Shown here: positions 11,580 through 30,470 of the stretch, in pieces | How the letters are laid out: each line of letters begins with the position of its first letter | Numbering within the stretch: the first letter of the stretch is position 1 | Assembly (NCBI RefSeq): GCF_003255815.1 | Contig: NC_037673.1 | Location: 174,721,346 to 174,785,345, forward strand | Source of the DNA: Theropithecus gelada | Taxonomy: Eukaryota > Chordata > Mammalia > Primates > Cercopithecidae | Length of the DNA: 64,000 nt | Direction: 5' to 3' | The notes under the pieces: generated by a model | The model's database searches: none | What the model was told of the DNA's origin: nothing | What the model saw: only the letters and a program-made list of their open reading frames with translations | Position numbers and translations under genes: made by a program

Positions 11580-13918
11580 GTCTCGACGGGCTTGGGTGGA
11601 ACCGGGAAGGAACGCCTGTGTCCCGCCCTAAGTGTGTAACGCGTGTCTGCCCTTTGAGGTGGAGTTAGGCTGAGCGCGGCACCTCTCCGCAGAGCCGGCT
11701 GGTGCCCGGTTTCCTGCTATCCCAGCCGAGGGCACCGCGCCATCGCGCTTTGCCTGCCCCCTCCGGGACCTGGACTCCGGAAGCCCCCGGCACGCGACCA
11801 CGGCCCCCAAACCGCCCAAGGCGGGGCCTGGCTGGTGCCTGGGCTGTTCCATGGACTGGGTGCTTGTAGTCCTGCCCACTTGGCGCTTCCAGTCTAAGGT
11901 GGATTCGGATAAAGAGGCTGTCCCAGAAAACAAGCTCAAGGGGTGCCTATCTTTTCAAGGCACGTGCTCCTATTCAGAACAAAACAAAACCCAGGAGGTT
12001 TCAATGGAGACTCCTGACAAGGTTTTCCTGTCAGGATCCCTACCTCCTGAGCAGAGCAGGGAGCTGGAAGTCTCCCTAACGAAGTTTTCCCCTTTATTTT
12101 ATTTTTTTATTTTTTTTGTCCCCGCGGGCTGATTTTATTCAACCAAGGCAGAAAAATGTCTCTGAGCTAGTGAGGGTCCGTTAAGGGGGCTTGCTTACCT
12201 CAAATAAGGTATTCTGCAGTTCTGAGAACCCCCAGGCAGTTCCCCGTGTAAGTATGGAGCATGAGAACTCTGAGGGTCAAAGTCGGAGCCCTATGGGAAA
12301 CACTTAATGGCCAGAGGAAAAGGGGCCTGAGAAGGAATGAGCAGGAGAGGAAGAGAACCAAGAATAGGGTGTCAAAGCAAGGGAGGGCTTAAGTGAGGGA
12401 AAGGGTCTAGGTAAGGTTAGACTGCAGATCTTCGAGGGGACGGCGGGCAGGGGGGGGGGGTGGGGCGGTGGTTCTGTATTCTGACGGGGATTCGCTGGAT
12501 AAAAGGGAAAGCCAGAAATCAAAATTCGGAGGGTAGGGTTGAACTCTTGTGGGTATTAGCCCAATAGCACGTGGGAGACATGTTATCCTGTTAGGTAAAA
12601 GGTGGAAACAAATACCTTTAGTGATCTAACATTATAGAAACTTAATGCCATCTGGTTTGGGTAAGTAGGGTAAATTTAGATAAATCTCGGAGATTGTACA
12701 GCATTTCAGAAAGTAAGTTGACATGACGAGTTGAATTTTCATGGAGATTGCACTCCAAGAAGTGAAGTTGAAAAAGAAACTTGAAAAATTGGAAGGATAA
12801 ACTCTTTATGCTACAGAATGAAACAAATATTACGTTCGTCTAGAATAGCCACCATTTTTGCATCTACAAATTTAAATCTTACTCATCCTTGAAGGGCCAT
12901 TTCTTTAAGGTGCTGTCTCTGACATCAGTTCCCACCCATTTCCCTGCCCCTGACTACTCCAGTGAGATGTGAAGTCCTCAAATAGTGGAGTATCTGGAGC
13001 CACCTGGTATGCTAACAGATTTTGCCCAAAGAGTGAAATGTATTGGTTCTACAATTGATTACACAGCCTATCTCCAGGGAATCTATTAGAATGTTGAGCC
13101 GACTGGTCTGGGCGATAGTACAAGGTAGAGTGGAGCTCAAATTGCAGCATATGGGAATGTAAATTCAAGCTGGCACTAGAGAATGTTCTCCTGTTTCATG
13201 GAGTATGAGAGATCCTGCCTCATGAGGTTATAAGACTGTGTGGTCAGGACAGCCCACAATTCTGCTCAAAAAAGCAACACTATGTTAAAAAGCAGCCACC
13301 TTGAAATGCCACCTACAGAGGCCTTTATATTATAGATGTCACACACACTGTTACCCAATAGTAGAGTCTGCTTTGTAATTACATTTATCTCGCTTTAGTG
13401 TTTTAATTTGTATGCCACCAGAAGGTCTAGTGTTTAAAAGTGTGTAGTGATCAGAAGGAAGCTGAGAATGACTAGCACTTCTATGCTGTGTGATGCAGCA
13501 CTATGGTGCCCCTAGTCACTCTCTGTGGCTTTGTGCTTAGTTTGGAGACAAGGACCTGATTTATATTGTCTTTGGCATCTCAGACCTAGAACCCAGTAAA
13601 TCTTTCCAGGTCATTCATTTACATAAGCTGCTTTGGGCTATTTTGCTCAGTTGGTTTAAGGTCAAAGTGAGTAAGTTAAAGGTAGAGATTTCATCCCAGG
13701 ATCACTGCACCAGTTAGCTTACCACCCTTACATGGCAGCCTCAACCCTTCCTATTAAGTCAGTTACCTGCAAGACTTAATGAAAAGATTTATCTAAATTT
13801 CTGAGAATCTACTACCAATACCAGAAACACTGCCTAATCTGGTGGTTTCATCTCTACACAAGAACAAGTATGTCCAAAAAAACCTTAGGTTAACTCGTGT
13901 CAAAAGCAACTAGTCAAA
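11580..13918. other. Upstream intergenic DNA of CLK4
   Basis: Mostly unique-looking sequence to the right of the CpG island. It contains a G-run at about 12,451-12,470 and a weak L2 match (12,870-12,975). No gene is recognised. Confidence 0.6.
12870..12975 (+). repeat. Possible L2 fragment
   Basis: CTTACTCATCCTTGAAGGGC ... GTGCTGTCTCTGACATCAGT resembles the L2 segment around CTCATCCTTCAAGACTCAGC. Diverged. Confidence 0.4.
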
Positions 13919-14533
<615 letters not shown>

Positions 14534-14784
14534 GAAATTTTTAGCTTCAAAGAGCAACCAGAGGAATATTCTCCTCACACATTCCAGGATATGTATACTA
14601 CATACTTACCTTCAGAAAACACTCATATATGAAAGCCAAGTTCTAGAGTAAAAATCTAAATTATTGTGTAAATTAAAAGCTTATTATCTTATAGAGTAAC
14701 CTTTACAAAAGTATAAACCTTTGCCATTATAACCTCTGTTATTAGCTGCTCGTTATTGATATTTACTAATTAGACTTGCTTTTA

Positions 14785-14968
14785 GCTATCAAATACTCAT
14801 TCTGTGCTAACCACTTTATATACATGATCTCATTTAATCATCTGAATCCTATAAAGTGATCATTGGCTATTTGCCCTAGATCAGTTATCAAGTCCCAGAA
14901 TCAGGATTCAAACCCAGACCTTGCTTGCTCCAAAGCTGTTGTGTTTAATCTGTTCTACTGACTGCTTC
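14785..14968 (+). repeat. MIR
   Basis: ATACTCATTCTGTGCTAACC, then CTTTATATACATGATCTCAT and GGATTCAAACCCAGACC follow the MIR consensus order. Confidence 0.75.
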
Positions 14969-16587
14969 AACTTACACAGCAACGTACATAGCAACTTACT
15001 TCACTTAGTCATTAGAGCAAACATCTGAGTCCATCTTTCAGCAAGATCAAAGGTTTGTCTTAAAAAACCACTTTCCAAGGTAATATATCATCGAAGGCTT
15101 TTCACGATGACACAATGGGTCAGTTTATCTCCAGCACATCAAGGTCACTAAAGGTCTCAGTGCCTTATTTGCTATGTAACACTGAGTCACAAAGGGTCTC
15201 CCAGGCATCCCACACTGTCCCAGATGAGTAACATCCCAGGTGTCTCCAGTGTTTCCTGATACTATAAAGCAAGATTCAGTGGCAACAAGCGGTGCTAGAA
15301 GCATTCGTTGGTTCACAACACATTTTGCAGTGTACATGTGAGGTGGGCAGTGGAAGGGTCCAGGGAGGGATTTAGCTCAGAGGTTTTGTAGGGGAATATG
15401 ATAGGCTGGACTTTCCAGCCTCCTTGTCAGTTTCTGCTACCACCAATGAAGGGGTTTCAGAGCTGAGTCACAGCTGAATGTGCCTTTGGATATACCTGCC
15501 ATATGGACTGCAGTAACCTTCAGGACTTCTCATGCTATTGGTTCTGGAAACTGTAGCATATCAACAATTTACCATATGTCTTGCCATTTCATGTCCAAAT
15601 GCCCTCGAAAGAGGAAGTAATAATTTAAGCAGACGCAGTAATGGATTCTTACCTGCAGTGGATTAGCCATGTCATCCCTCTCCATTGATACAGAAAATCA
15701 GGAATTGAACTGAGATTTTTTTTTTTTGTCAATTTCAATTATTGGCTTGATATGGAGTCCCTGGGTTTCAGAGCAGTCCCTACAATGTCTTATTGATTTC
15801 CTAATGTCTATCACTCATTACCCTATAGGTCATTGTACCCCAACACTGATCTGATTCAAATCACATTAAAAAAAATTTCCAAGATGTATTTTCTCTAATG
15901 AATCTGTGCAGTGATTTTCCCCCAGCGTTTAAAACTTATTATAAAAGTATCCTGGTTGACTACGTTATCATTGTAGATCAGACATCAGACTAAGACTGTG
16001 GTTGTCTTGGACAATCTACAGGTCTGTGTTGGACAAGCCTGTGTATACAGAGGCATTCACAGGAGCTAAATGCCCTCTGTAGAGGCCATGTCTCATCCAG
16101 GTTAGTAAATTAGGGCTTCTCAGCCCGCACTACCAATATCCTCAACTATCAACCATCCAATGAAACATTAAAAAGAAAGTATATTTACCCAAATCCTACA
16201 TATTTAAGGAACATTGTAGAATCCTACATAAAAGTATGAAAATATGTAACATGTATTTGTCTCTAAATATTCTAGGGTTACTCTTTATTTTAATCTATGA
16301 ATATCAATGTCCCATTTCATGTAATTATAGGAAGTACAGCAGCCTTCAGAGTATTCTGATGACTTCTGGAGAGGAGGTTAACTTTTCTGGTAGCCCCTGT
16401 CACGTCTTACTCTGATTTCTGTCCTGGCTTCGTCTCTCAGTTCCCCTATACTATCTCATCTGCAATTGCTGTCCTTACTTCATAAAGTTTTGTGCCAACT
16501 ATGGACACAGATCCTTTGTCCTTTATTTCCCAAAGCCTATTAACACACAGCTTTAATGAGGAATAGGCTTAAAACTTTAAGGATGCA
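14969..16587. other. Unassigned intergenic sequence
   Basis: About 1.6 kb in which no gene or repeat family is recognised on either strand. Confidence 0.5.
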
Positions 16588-17285
<698 letters not shown>

Positions 17286-18025
17286 TCATCCCATTCATCC
17301 TCGGTTTCACTTCACATGGTTTTAGTTACCCGCAGTCAACTGCAGTCAGAAAATATTAAATGGACAATTCCAGAAATAAAACCTCATATGTTTTAAATTG
17401 CACACTGTCGGGAGTAGTTTCATGAACTCTTGCATGGCCTGGCTCCCTCCTCCCCATGTGGTGAATCCTCCCTTTGTCCAGTGTATCCACGCTGTATCCC
17501 CTACCTGACAGTCACTTGGAGCCATCTGGGTTGTCAGATCCACTGGGACAATATCACAGTGCTTGTGTTCAAGTAACCCTTATTGATAATAATTCTTGCC
17601 CCAATGCATGACAGCAGTGATGCTGGCCATTTGGGTATGCCAAAGAGAAGTTGCAAAGCGCTTCCTTAAAGTGGAAAGGTGAAAGTTCTCGACTTAAGGA
17701 AAGAAAGTAAAATCATATCCTGAGATTGCTAAGATCTACAACGAGAGCAAATCTTCTATTTGTAAAATTGTGAAGAAAAAATAAATTCATGCTAGTTTTG
17801 CTGTCATACCTCAAACTGCGTAAGTTACAGCCACAGTGCCCAATGAGTGCTTAGTGAAGATGGAAAAGGGATTACGTTTGTGGGTGGGAGACATGAACAG
17901 AAACGTATTCCAGTCAATGCCAACTGAGTTCAGTACTGTCTGTGGTTTCAGGCACCCACTGGGGGTCTTGGAACGTATCACTGAGGATAAGAGGGGACTG
18001 AGATACTGGAGGGTGGGTACAGCAC
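17286..18025 (+). mobile_element. Tigger (pogo-type) DNA transposon relic
   Basis: It begins near TCCTCGGTTTCACTTCACAT, followed by AGTTACCCGCAGTCAACTGC, and ends GATAAGAGGGGACTG, matching inverted Tigger ends. Inside are pieces of a pogo/CENP-B-like transposase on the plus strand: MPKRS-like around 17,637, a segment reading VKVLDL-like at about 17,682, and CLVKMEKGLRLWVGDMNRNV (about 17,848-17,907). The central and 3' parts of the transposase, including the DDE region, are missing, so it cannot encode an enzyme. Confidence 0.75.
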
Positions 18026-18194
18026 AGAAGTGAAAACAGCTTAAAATTTAGCATCAGAATTAACAATTCTGAAGGTGCCAAATCATTCCCCATTAAGTAG
18101 GGTCATTTCTTACTGGCCGTTCTTTCCTTAGGTCCCAACCAACCAAGTTCCTTTGAATCATTCTCAACTTTTCTTTCAAGAACTCTCTCCTTTT

Positions 18195-18458
18195 GGGTGG
18201 GCGTTGTGGCTCACACCTGTAATTCCAGCACTTTGGGAGGCCGAGACAGGCAGATTGCTTGAGGCCGGGAGTTCGAGACCAGCCTGGCCAACATAGAAAA
18301 ACCCTGTCTTTACTAAAATTAGAAAAATTAGCCAGACACGGTGGTGCACACCTGTAATCCCAGCTACATCAGGAGGCTGAGGCACAAGAATTGCTTGAAC
18401 CCAGGAGGCAGAGGTTGCAGTGAACCGAGATGGCACCACTGCACTCCAGCTGACCAAC
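18195..18458 (+). mobile_element. Alu, 3' truncated
   Basis: GGTGGGCGTTGTGGCTCACAC... ends at CACTGCACTCCAGCTGACC without its own poly(A) and runs into a CTTC-rich tract (18,464-18,489). Confidence 0.9.
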
Positions 18459-18489
18459 AGACTCCCTCCTTCCTTCCTTCTTTCCTTCT

Positions 18490-19200
18490 GTATTTATTGG
18501 GCACTTATGTATGCCACATACTGTTCTTGATGCTAAAGATACAAAAGTATATAAGACAAAGTGCCTATCCCCATGGAGGTTAGGTTGCAGTGGAAGAGAG
18601 AAAAAAATGGAAATAAATAAAATACTTCGACATTTTCCATGTGCTATGAAAGAAACAAACCAGGGACTGAAGGAGGGCTTGCTTTAGGTGGGCTGGTCAG
18701 AAAAGGGCTCTTGGCAGCTGTAACGTTTTAGTTGAAGCTAAAGGAAAAGGGGAAGCCGGACATGTGAAGGAGGGGATAAAACCTCCTGCAAGTCTCATTG
18801 AACTCCATGAGGAAATTGTGAGGATGCTCAGGGAAGTTTTGTTTATCATAGGAAGAAAAACTTGGAAACAATGTAGAGATCCATCATTAGGGGAATGAAT
18901 AAGTAGAAAATATATATGAATACTACATATCAGTTAAAAGCTATGAACTAGATTTATGTACAGCAGTATGAACAGACCTAAAAAACTTAATGTTGAGGGG
19001 AGAAAAAAACTCGGCGATTTACAAAACCATTTATGCAGATATTTAAAAACCCACAACTACCCTACATATTTTCAAGGCCACGTGTACATCTGAATAAGTG
19101 ACTTGAGGAAAGATTGGAAGGACAATATATGAAACACACTGGAGATGTGCTTCTCAGAGGTCTGAACTTGGCATGGGAGACCACTGAGGTTTGGCATTCC
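18490..19200 (+). repeat. Ancient interspersed repeat, class unresolved
   Basis: It begins GTATTTATTGGGCACTTATG, then CACATACTGTTCTTGATGC, later GGTCAGAAAAGGGCTCTTGG. The same order of motifs recurs at about 4440, 34,450, 46,115 and 54,640. Confidence 0.45.
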
Positions 19201-19226
19201 ATTTCCTCTGCAGCTTTACCACCTGA

Positions 19227-19659
<433 letters not shown>

Positions 19660-20458
19660 TCAAAGTTTTAAACATAATCAAAGGCAGACAACTCTTACAC
19701 AATGCTTATAATTGCCATTGCCCCCGTGCTATTCAAGTGCCTCCAGCTACTGCATCAGCCAGTGTTTCACCTCCACCTGGAAGTCATTCCAGTTCCCCAC
19801 CAGTGGGGTTTTTCTAGATCCAAGGGCTACCTTCTTTTTCCTATTTTACCACCTTGTCTCCCTTAGAAGTAATGATGATGGTCATCCTTGCCTTATCACT
19901 ATTTGCGAAGCGAATGCTTCTAATACCTACAGGTCACGTTTGGCAGGCTTCCAAATTAACCTGCCCGGGGAGGTCTTGTGGTTCCTGACGACCTTCTGTC
20001 CTCAGCAAAGAATCTTCTTGTGAGCTCCTCAGACTGTTGACATACTGATTAATGCATAACCCACTGACGTTGAACAAGACACTGATTTGTTTCTGAATCC
20101 TGAAGTTCTACTGATTGTTCTGCATACGGAATATTGTAGCCCGCATGTTGTCATCTGTAGCCAATGACTGTAACCTCTGTACTGCACCCTCCAGTGCAGA
20201 GGGTACGACTCCTCTGGGAAGGAGGCCCCTCTCTTCTAAACTTTCTTATAACAGCCTTCCACCTTGTAGCACACTCTAGAATGTGCCAGCCTTTTTGGTG
20301 TGTCTTCCCAGGTCAAGCCTCACATTTGGCTTCCAATAGAACTTTATCAAATCAGCCTTAGTTTTGGTCAACACTTTCAGATGTTAGTTAAGTTTAATGT
20401 TACAACTTTTCTTCTCAATATGTTGTGGAAATATGTTCATCCCAATAAATATTTATAC
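19660..20458. other. Unassigned intergenic sequence
   Basis: About 800 bp without a recognised family. Short open frames occur on both strands but no known protein emerges. Confidence 0.5.
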
Positions 20459-21428
20459 ACAGTCAATCCTTATAATAATAATAATAATTATTATTATTAT
20501 TATTTTTTGCGAGGGAGTCTCGCTCTGTCACCCAGGCTGGAGTGCAGTGGTGCGTGCGATCTCAGCTCACTGCAAGCTACGCCATTCTCCTGCGTCAGTC
20601 TCCCGGGTAGCTGGGACTGCAGGTACCCGCCACCATGCCCGGCTAATTTTTTGTATTTTTATTTAGTAGAGACAGGGTTTCACTGTGTTTGCCAGGATGG
20701 TCTCGATCTCCTGACCTCATGATCCACCCACCTCAGCCTCCCAAAGTGCTGGGATTACAGGCATGAGCCACCGTGCCCGGCAGTCAATCCTTATTATTAG
20801 GGATTTTGTATTTGCAAAGTTGCCTACTCACTAAAATTTATTTGCAACCCCAATTCAATACTTGAGTCACTTACATGGTCATTCACAGACATGAGCAGAG
20901 CAGCAAAAAAAAAAAAATGTTGCTCAATCCAAAGATTCCCAGCCGAGTTCAAATGAGGCAACCTCTGCCATCCTGTTTCAGCTGTCATACGCAAAACCAG
21001 CGCCCTTTCCACGGTTTACTCAGTGCCACATTTTCCCCACGTCTGTGTTCACTGTTGATGACTGTTTAAAGTGGTCCCAAGCACCGTGCTGAAGGGTTGA
21101 CTAGTGTTCCCAAGTGCAAGAAGGCTGTGATGTGCCTTACGGAAGAAATACGTGTTCGATAAGCGTCATTCAAGCATGAGTTATAGTGCACTTGGCCAGG
21201 ACGTGAATATTAATGAATCAACCATGTATATTAAATAAGATGTCTTTAAGCAGAAACACAGACAAAAAAGGTCACATACTGAACAGTTGATGAAAGTGTC
21301 ACGAGCAGAGGCTCACAGGAACTGTACCCCCTGTATCACCCTGGAGGTAGTGGTTCACTATTCACGGACTCGGGGTTCATAGGCACTCTGTCAAGCCTAA
21401 CTAATGCCATGTAATGAGATCAACTGCA
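20459..21428 (+). mobile_element. Tigger-like DNA transposon relic, split by an Alu
   Basis: The left end CAGTCAATCCTTAT and the right end GAGATCAACTG form imperfect inverted termini. The interior keeps an order of motifs typical of pogo/Tigger elements (AAGAAGGCTGTGATGTGCC, then GTCATTCAAGCATGAG and AATATTAATGAATCAACC), encoding a decayed CENP-B/Jerky-type helix-turn-helix. An Alu has inserted near the left end and duplicated AGTCAATCCTTAT. No intact transposase. Confidence 0.65.
20475..20781 (-). mobile_element. Alu with (ATT)n head
   Basis: Antisense AluY-like copy; the former poly(A) has become a TAA/ATT microsatellite at 20,473-20,503. Inserted inside the Tigger-like element. Confidence 0.95.
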
Positions 21429-23153
<1,725 letters not shown>

Positions 23154-23273
23154 TGTAGAGATGGGGCTTTGCAATTTTGCCCAGGCTGGTCTTGAACTCC
23201 TGGGCTCAGGTGATCCATCTGCCGCTACCTCCCAAAGTGCTGGGATTACAGGCTTGAGTCACTGTGCCTGGCC
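23154..23273 (-). mobile_element. Alu left-monomer fragment
   Basis: TAGAGATGGGGCTTTGCAAT through GAGTCACTGTGCCTGGCC; only one arm is present. Confidence 0.85.
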
Positions 23274-23768
23274 TATAGCAGTATTATTAATGAACTATTT
23301 TGTTTTCTTTTTTTTTTTTGTACCAAGATTTTATAACTGATATATATTTTACACTTACAGCTCATCTCAATTTGAACTAGTTACATTTTCAGTGCCTAAT
23401 AGCCACGTTGGCTAGTGGCTACAAGATTGGACACACAGTTTTAATTGTTGCTAGAGTAAAGAAATGCTGCTGGTTTTCAGATATTAATCTTATGTGTTGT
23501 CACCTTGCTAAATTCTCTTGTCATGTCTAATTTCCTGTCTTTAAATTATTTGGGGCTTTCTAGGTAAAAGATTGTATCATCTGCAAATAATAATGGGCTT
23601 GTTTCACCTCTTGGTCTTTACACGTCTTATTTATTTTTCTTCTGTTCCTGTGTGCTACCCTAAGGTGACCAGTACAGCTACAAATGGAAGCAGTGATAGT
23701 GGGCAACATTGTCTTGTCAGATCTTACAAGAAATATGGTTAACATTTTGCTTTTAAGAATGCTGTCCG

Positions 23769-24133
<365 letters not shown>

Positions 24134-24379
24134 TCAAATTCATACACACACATTCTTGGTGGGCATTTTATTTGCTTTTTATTCTTCTTTTGAGATGATT
24201 ACATGGTTTTTATAGTAATATAAAATTACATTTAGAGTTTCTTTAACTTTAAGCTACTTTTTTCATTGGGGGAAAAACCTTTTATATATTATACTTTTCT
24301 GGGTCATTGTCGCAATTTTTTAAAGGCTTTTTGTGTCTATGTCCATGAATAAGATTGGCCCCCACTCTTTATTCTCCTG

Positions 24380-24900
<521 letters not shown>

Positions 24901-24977
24901 AATAGCTTATCTAGTTCATTAAGACAAGAAAGATAAATAAATGAATTGCAGGAAACAAACAAACAAACCCGTCATTA

Positions 24978-26165
<1,188 letters not shown>

Positions 26166-26194
26166 ACTCTGATATTTGTGGCAAGAAGTTTTAT

Positions 26195-26322
26195 AAGGAG
26201 CATTCTCAGTAAGAGGACCTTGAGGTAAGGAGCATTCTCGGTAAGAGGACCTTGAGGTAAGGAGCATTCTCGGTAAGAGGACCTTGAGGTAAGGAGCATT
26301 CTCGGTAAGAGGACCTTGAGGT
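26195..26322. repeat. 32-bp minisatellite, 4 copies
   Basis: Units start at 26,195, 26,227, 26,259 and 26,291 (AAGGAGCATTCTCGGTAAGA then GGACCTTGAGGT). Copies 2-4 are identical; copy 1 differs by one base. Confidence 0.97.
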
Positions 26323-26334
26323 GAGCAGATGTGC

Positions 26335-26426
26335 TGCTTCAGCTGGTCCTGTTAGGAAATCTCTGTCTGAAGTCACCCGTTGCTTCAGCTGGTCCTCTCA
26401 GGAAATCTGGGTCTGAAGTCACCCCT
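26335..26426. repeat. 46-bp tandem duplication
   Basis: TGCTTCAGCTGGTCCT... occurs at 26,335-26,380 and again at 26,381-26,426 with a few mismatches, right after the 32-bp minisatellite. Confidence 0.95.
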
Positions 26427-26987
26427 TCACAGTTGTCCCAGTTGAGTTAGGAGGTCCCGATCTTTATATTCCAACGGTGACCAGTCATTAGAGATAGGCT
26501 GACCCCAGGGAAGGCATGTAGCTTTGAGAAAGAAGCTTCCTTAGGTTGAGGGCAGTTTGTAGACAGTGACTCATCTGTAAGCCGGCAGCCGGAGCAGTGG
26601 GTGTGCCGGTCCTGAAGTGGCATATGGGTGGCACAGCACCATGTCCACTGCAGGCCACCCTTCCACTGCAGTAAGCCCATGCCGTCTAGAGCTACTCTTC
26701 CAGGTTTCTGGCTGGTCTCTTTTCCTGAAGAGGAGATAGGTTAATGGGATAAGGTTTGGCACCTTCTGCTACAGCTGGTTTCCAGGCCACAGCTGGTACC
26801 CACCGTCTCCCTCTACTTTCCAGCTTAGATTCTCTGCACCTGTGGCTAGCTCCTTTGCTGGTCTTGGCGGCTCATTTGGGAAGGTAACCCAGGCCCTCAA
26901 CCCTTTGTGGTCTAAGCCCCTAGTCACCCTGTCCTTCTCAGGCCACGGCTTACTTACTTGTCCATTTACTGTTAAGACTGGGAAAGA

Positions 26988-27302
26988 GGCTGGGCACTGA
27001 GGCTCATGGCTGTAATCCCAGCACTTTGGGAGGCCAAGACAGGCAGATCACAAGATCAGGAGTTCAAGACAAGCCTGGCCAACATGGTTAAACCCCATCT
27101 CTACTAAAGATACAAAAAATTAGCCGGGTGTGGTGGCGTGCACCTGTAATCCCAGCTACCCGGGTGTGGTGGCATGCACCTGTAATCCCAGCTAATCAGG
27201 AAGAATCGCTTGAATTTAGGAGGTGGAGGTTGCAGTGAGTTGAAATCGCCCCATTGCACTCCAGCCTGGGCGACAGGTCGAGACTCTGTCTCAAAAAAAA
27301 AA
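26988..27302 (+). mobile_element. Alu with internal 36-bp duplication
   Basis: GGCTGGGCACTGAGGCTC... flanked by the duplication AAGACTGGGAAAGAG. The segment CGGGTGTGGTGGCRTGCACC is repeated at 27,125 and 27,161. Confidence 0.95.
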
Positions 27303-28472
27303 GACTGGGAAAGAGGGTACCAAGATCACCTGAATTGGTCGCTCAGTGTCTCGCTTATCTTCGGTGTCCCCATGATGTAACAGCAGTCCGGCCTCCTCCT
27401 GATCATCAGGGTTAGTCACCTCCAGCAGAATTCTGACTCTTTTTCTTGCCTTCTAATCTCTTGGCACAAGGCACCCAAATAAATGGGCAACAGGTCAGCT
27501 GTAGCTTAAAGTTTAGTGGGACTTTTTCTGTGTCTTTCTGCATTGTCCCTCTGAGACCTAAGACCTCTCAACCCACAGAGTGTAGAATTGTGGGGAAACA
27601 AAGCACAGATTCTCGTCATGGTGTTTTTGCCCCATCACAGATCTCTCTAATACTGCAGGGTCTTCCAGACTTTGTAGCCCGAGTGACAAGGCCGTGTACG
27701 CCAGAGCTGAAACCTGCTCTCTTGCCATTTCCTGCTCTGGGTCTCAATCCTGAGTGGCTTTTCCTATGGTCATGGCTGGCCTTAGAGGATGGGCCCCACC
27801 GAGCTTCTCGGTGATGCTGGTGACCCTCTCGTCAGCACTTTCCTTATCTCCTTGGAGGATGGAGCCTCCTCTAGGCCCTCTCACAAGGCAGAGTCAGCTG
27901 ATGAGTTTTCTGGCCTTGTGGAGCACATCCCCTCTAGCATATCTCCTTCTGGGTCTTATGTTCCCCTCGTCTGCCATTTTCCACAGCACTTCCAGCATTT
28001 GCACTTCATGCAGGGTGAGTGGCACTTTCCCCAGCTTCATCTCTAGCAGCACATTAGCTTTGTCTCCCAAGGGCCTTGCCCAGGTGTTAGTCCTGTGTCA
28101 CAGCAGAGTGCTCCCGTATCAATAAACTCACCCTCCCCAGGCTAATGTTGCACAGCCCTTGATGAGCACCTTTGCGATCCAGCCCATGTTTCCTCTTTCA
28201 GCTCCTGCCAGTGCTATGAAGCAGGTTCACTGTTGACTGTGCTCTAGTTACCACACTGTCTGAATCTGGTGAGACAGAACACCCACATATAAATTACATG
28301 AAGAAGGTTTATTTCTTACTCATAAGCAGCAAGGGACAATGGAAGCCTGGAATTCGCTGGAAGCTAATCCCCAGGGCTCAGGAAAGCCGCCTGAGTTTGG
28401 ATTGGAGTCTGGCTGTGTGTATGCTCCACTTGGACTGCAGCCAAATGGCCATGAAAGAAAGTACATCCTGGT

Positions 28473-28934
<462 letters not shown>

Positions 28935-28950
28935 CTATGGTTTTTCTTGA

Positions 28951-29478
<528 letters not shown>

Positions 29479-29837
29479 AGCATGCTTTCTTTAAAGGAGA
29501 AGTCTCCGGATCTTCTTTACATCTTCAAGCATGGAAGCAGCACTGACTTTTAACAGGGAAGAATGGGCCACTTCTGCAGACCCAGGAGGTTCAGAGCAAT
29601 CTGAGAATGCAAAATTTTTTAGCGCATCAACACGGATATCCCTATTTCAAGTATCAGGCTCCTATTCGTTCCCAATTAGGATCCTGACTTTGGCATAGCA
29701 AACCTACTGGAGTTGAGCATCCAACCTTCTCTGGAATTCTACTATTCTTATGTCTAAGTCCTGTGAGTACTTGCCATATTCTCTTTCTTGACTTAGTGAT
29801 TGATTTCGTATTTGCTTTATGAGTTTTCAACTCTATG

Positions 29838-30235
29838 TGCTATGGTTTGAAAGTTTTTGTTTCCTTCAAAGTTTGTGTTGAAACTTAATCCCCAGTACAA
29901 CAGTATGAAGAGGTGGAGCCTTTAGGAGGTGATTAGGCCATGAGGGCTGTGCTCTCATGAATAGATTAGTGCCTTATAAAAGGGCTTCAGGGGATGAGTT
30001 CACCCCTTCTACCTGTTGTGTCATGTGAAGATGCAGCTTTTCTCACTTCCAGAGAAAACAGTGTCCATGCTGCCATCTTGAAAGCAGAGACCAGGCCCAC
30101 ACCAGACAGACCCAACCTGCCAGTACTTTGATCTTGGACTTTCCAGCCTCCAGAATGGTGAGAAATAAATTTCTATTATTTATAAATTACCAAGTCTGTG
30201 GTATTTTCTTATAGCATCACAAATGGACTAAGACA
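29838..30235 (+). mobile_element. MaLR LTR (MLT1-like)
   Basis: TGCTATGGTTTGAAAG..., GAAACTTAATCCCCAGTAC, AGGAGGTGATTAGGCCATG, GAGAAATAAATTTCTATT (poly(A) signal), ending TGGACTAAGACA. Solo LTR in sense orientation. Confidence 0.8.
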
Positions 30236-30470
30236 CTATGGGAAAGCTATGGCCACACAGGCCAAATCTGGCCTGCTGACTGTTTTTGTAAATGAAGTCT
30301 TACTGGAGAACAGCCATACCCATTCACTTAGCTATCATCTATAGCTGCTTTCCCACTACAGTGGCAGAATGGAACAGTTATGGCATTGTATGGCCCGCCA
30401 AAGAGGAGAATATTTATTATCTAGCTAGTTACAGAAGAAGTTTGTTGAGCCCCGTGTTCTACCATGCATT
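30236..30470 (+). mobile_element. hAT-type DNA transposon relic
   Basis: GCTATGGCCACACAGGCC, TTTTTGTAAATGAAGTCTTA, ACAGCCATACCCATTC, ending GAAGAAGTTTGTTGAGCCCC. The same family appears at 33,395-33,735. Confidence 0.65.

Larger units (their letters stand above)
10580..11850. promoter_or_regulatory. CpG island promoter of CLK4
   Basis: GC content and CpG frequency rise sharply between about 10,580 and 11,850 compared with AT-rich flanks. The block covers the presumed first exon and the upstream region of CLK4 and has no TATA box at a suitable place, as expected for a housekeeping promoter. Long open frames on both strands here are a by-product of high GC. Such islands often fire in both directions, but no divergent gene can be recognised to the right. 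Confidence 0.85.

Noticed and set aside
17836..18033. Functional domesticated transposase
   Set aside because: It is a short remnant of a Tigger transposase lacking the catalytic region and merging into the element's non-coding end.
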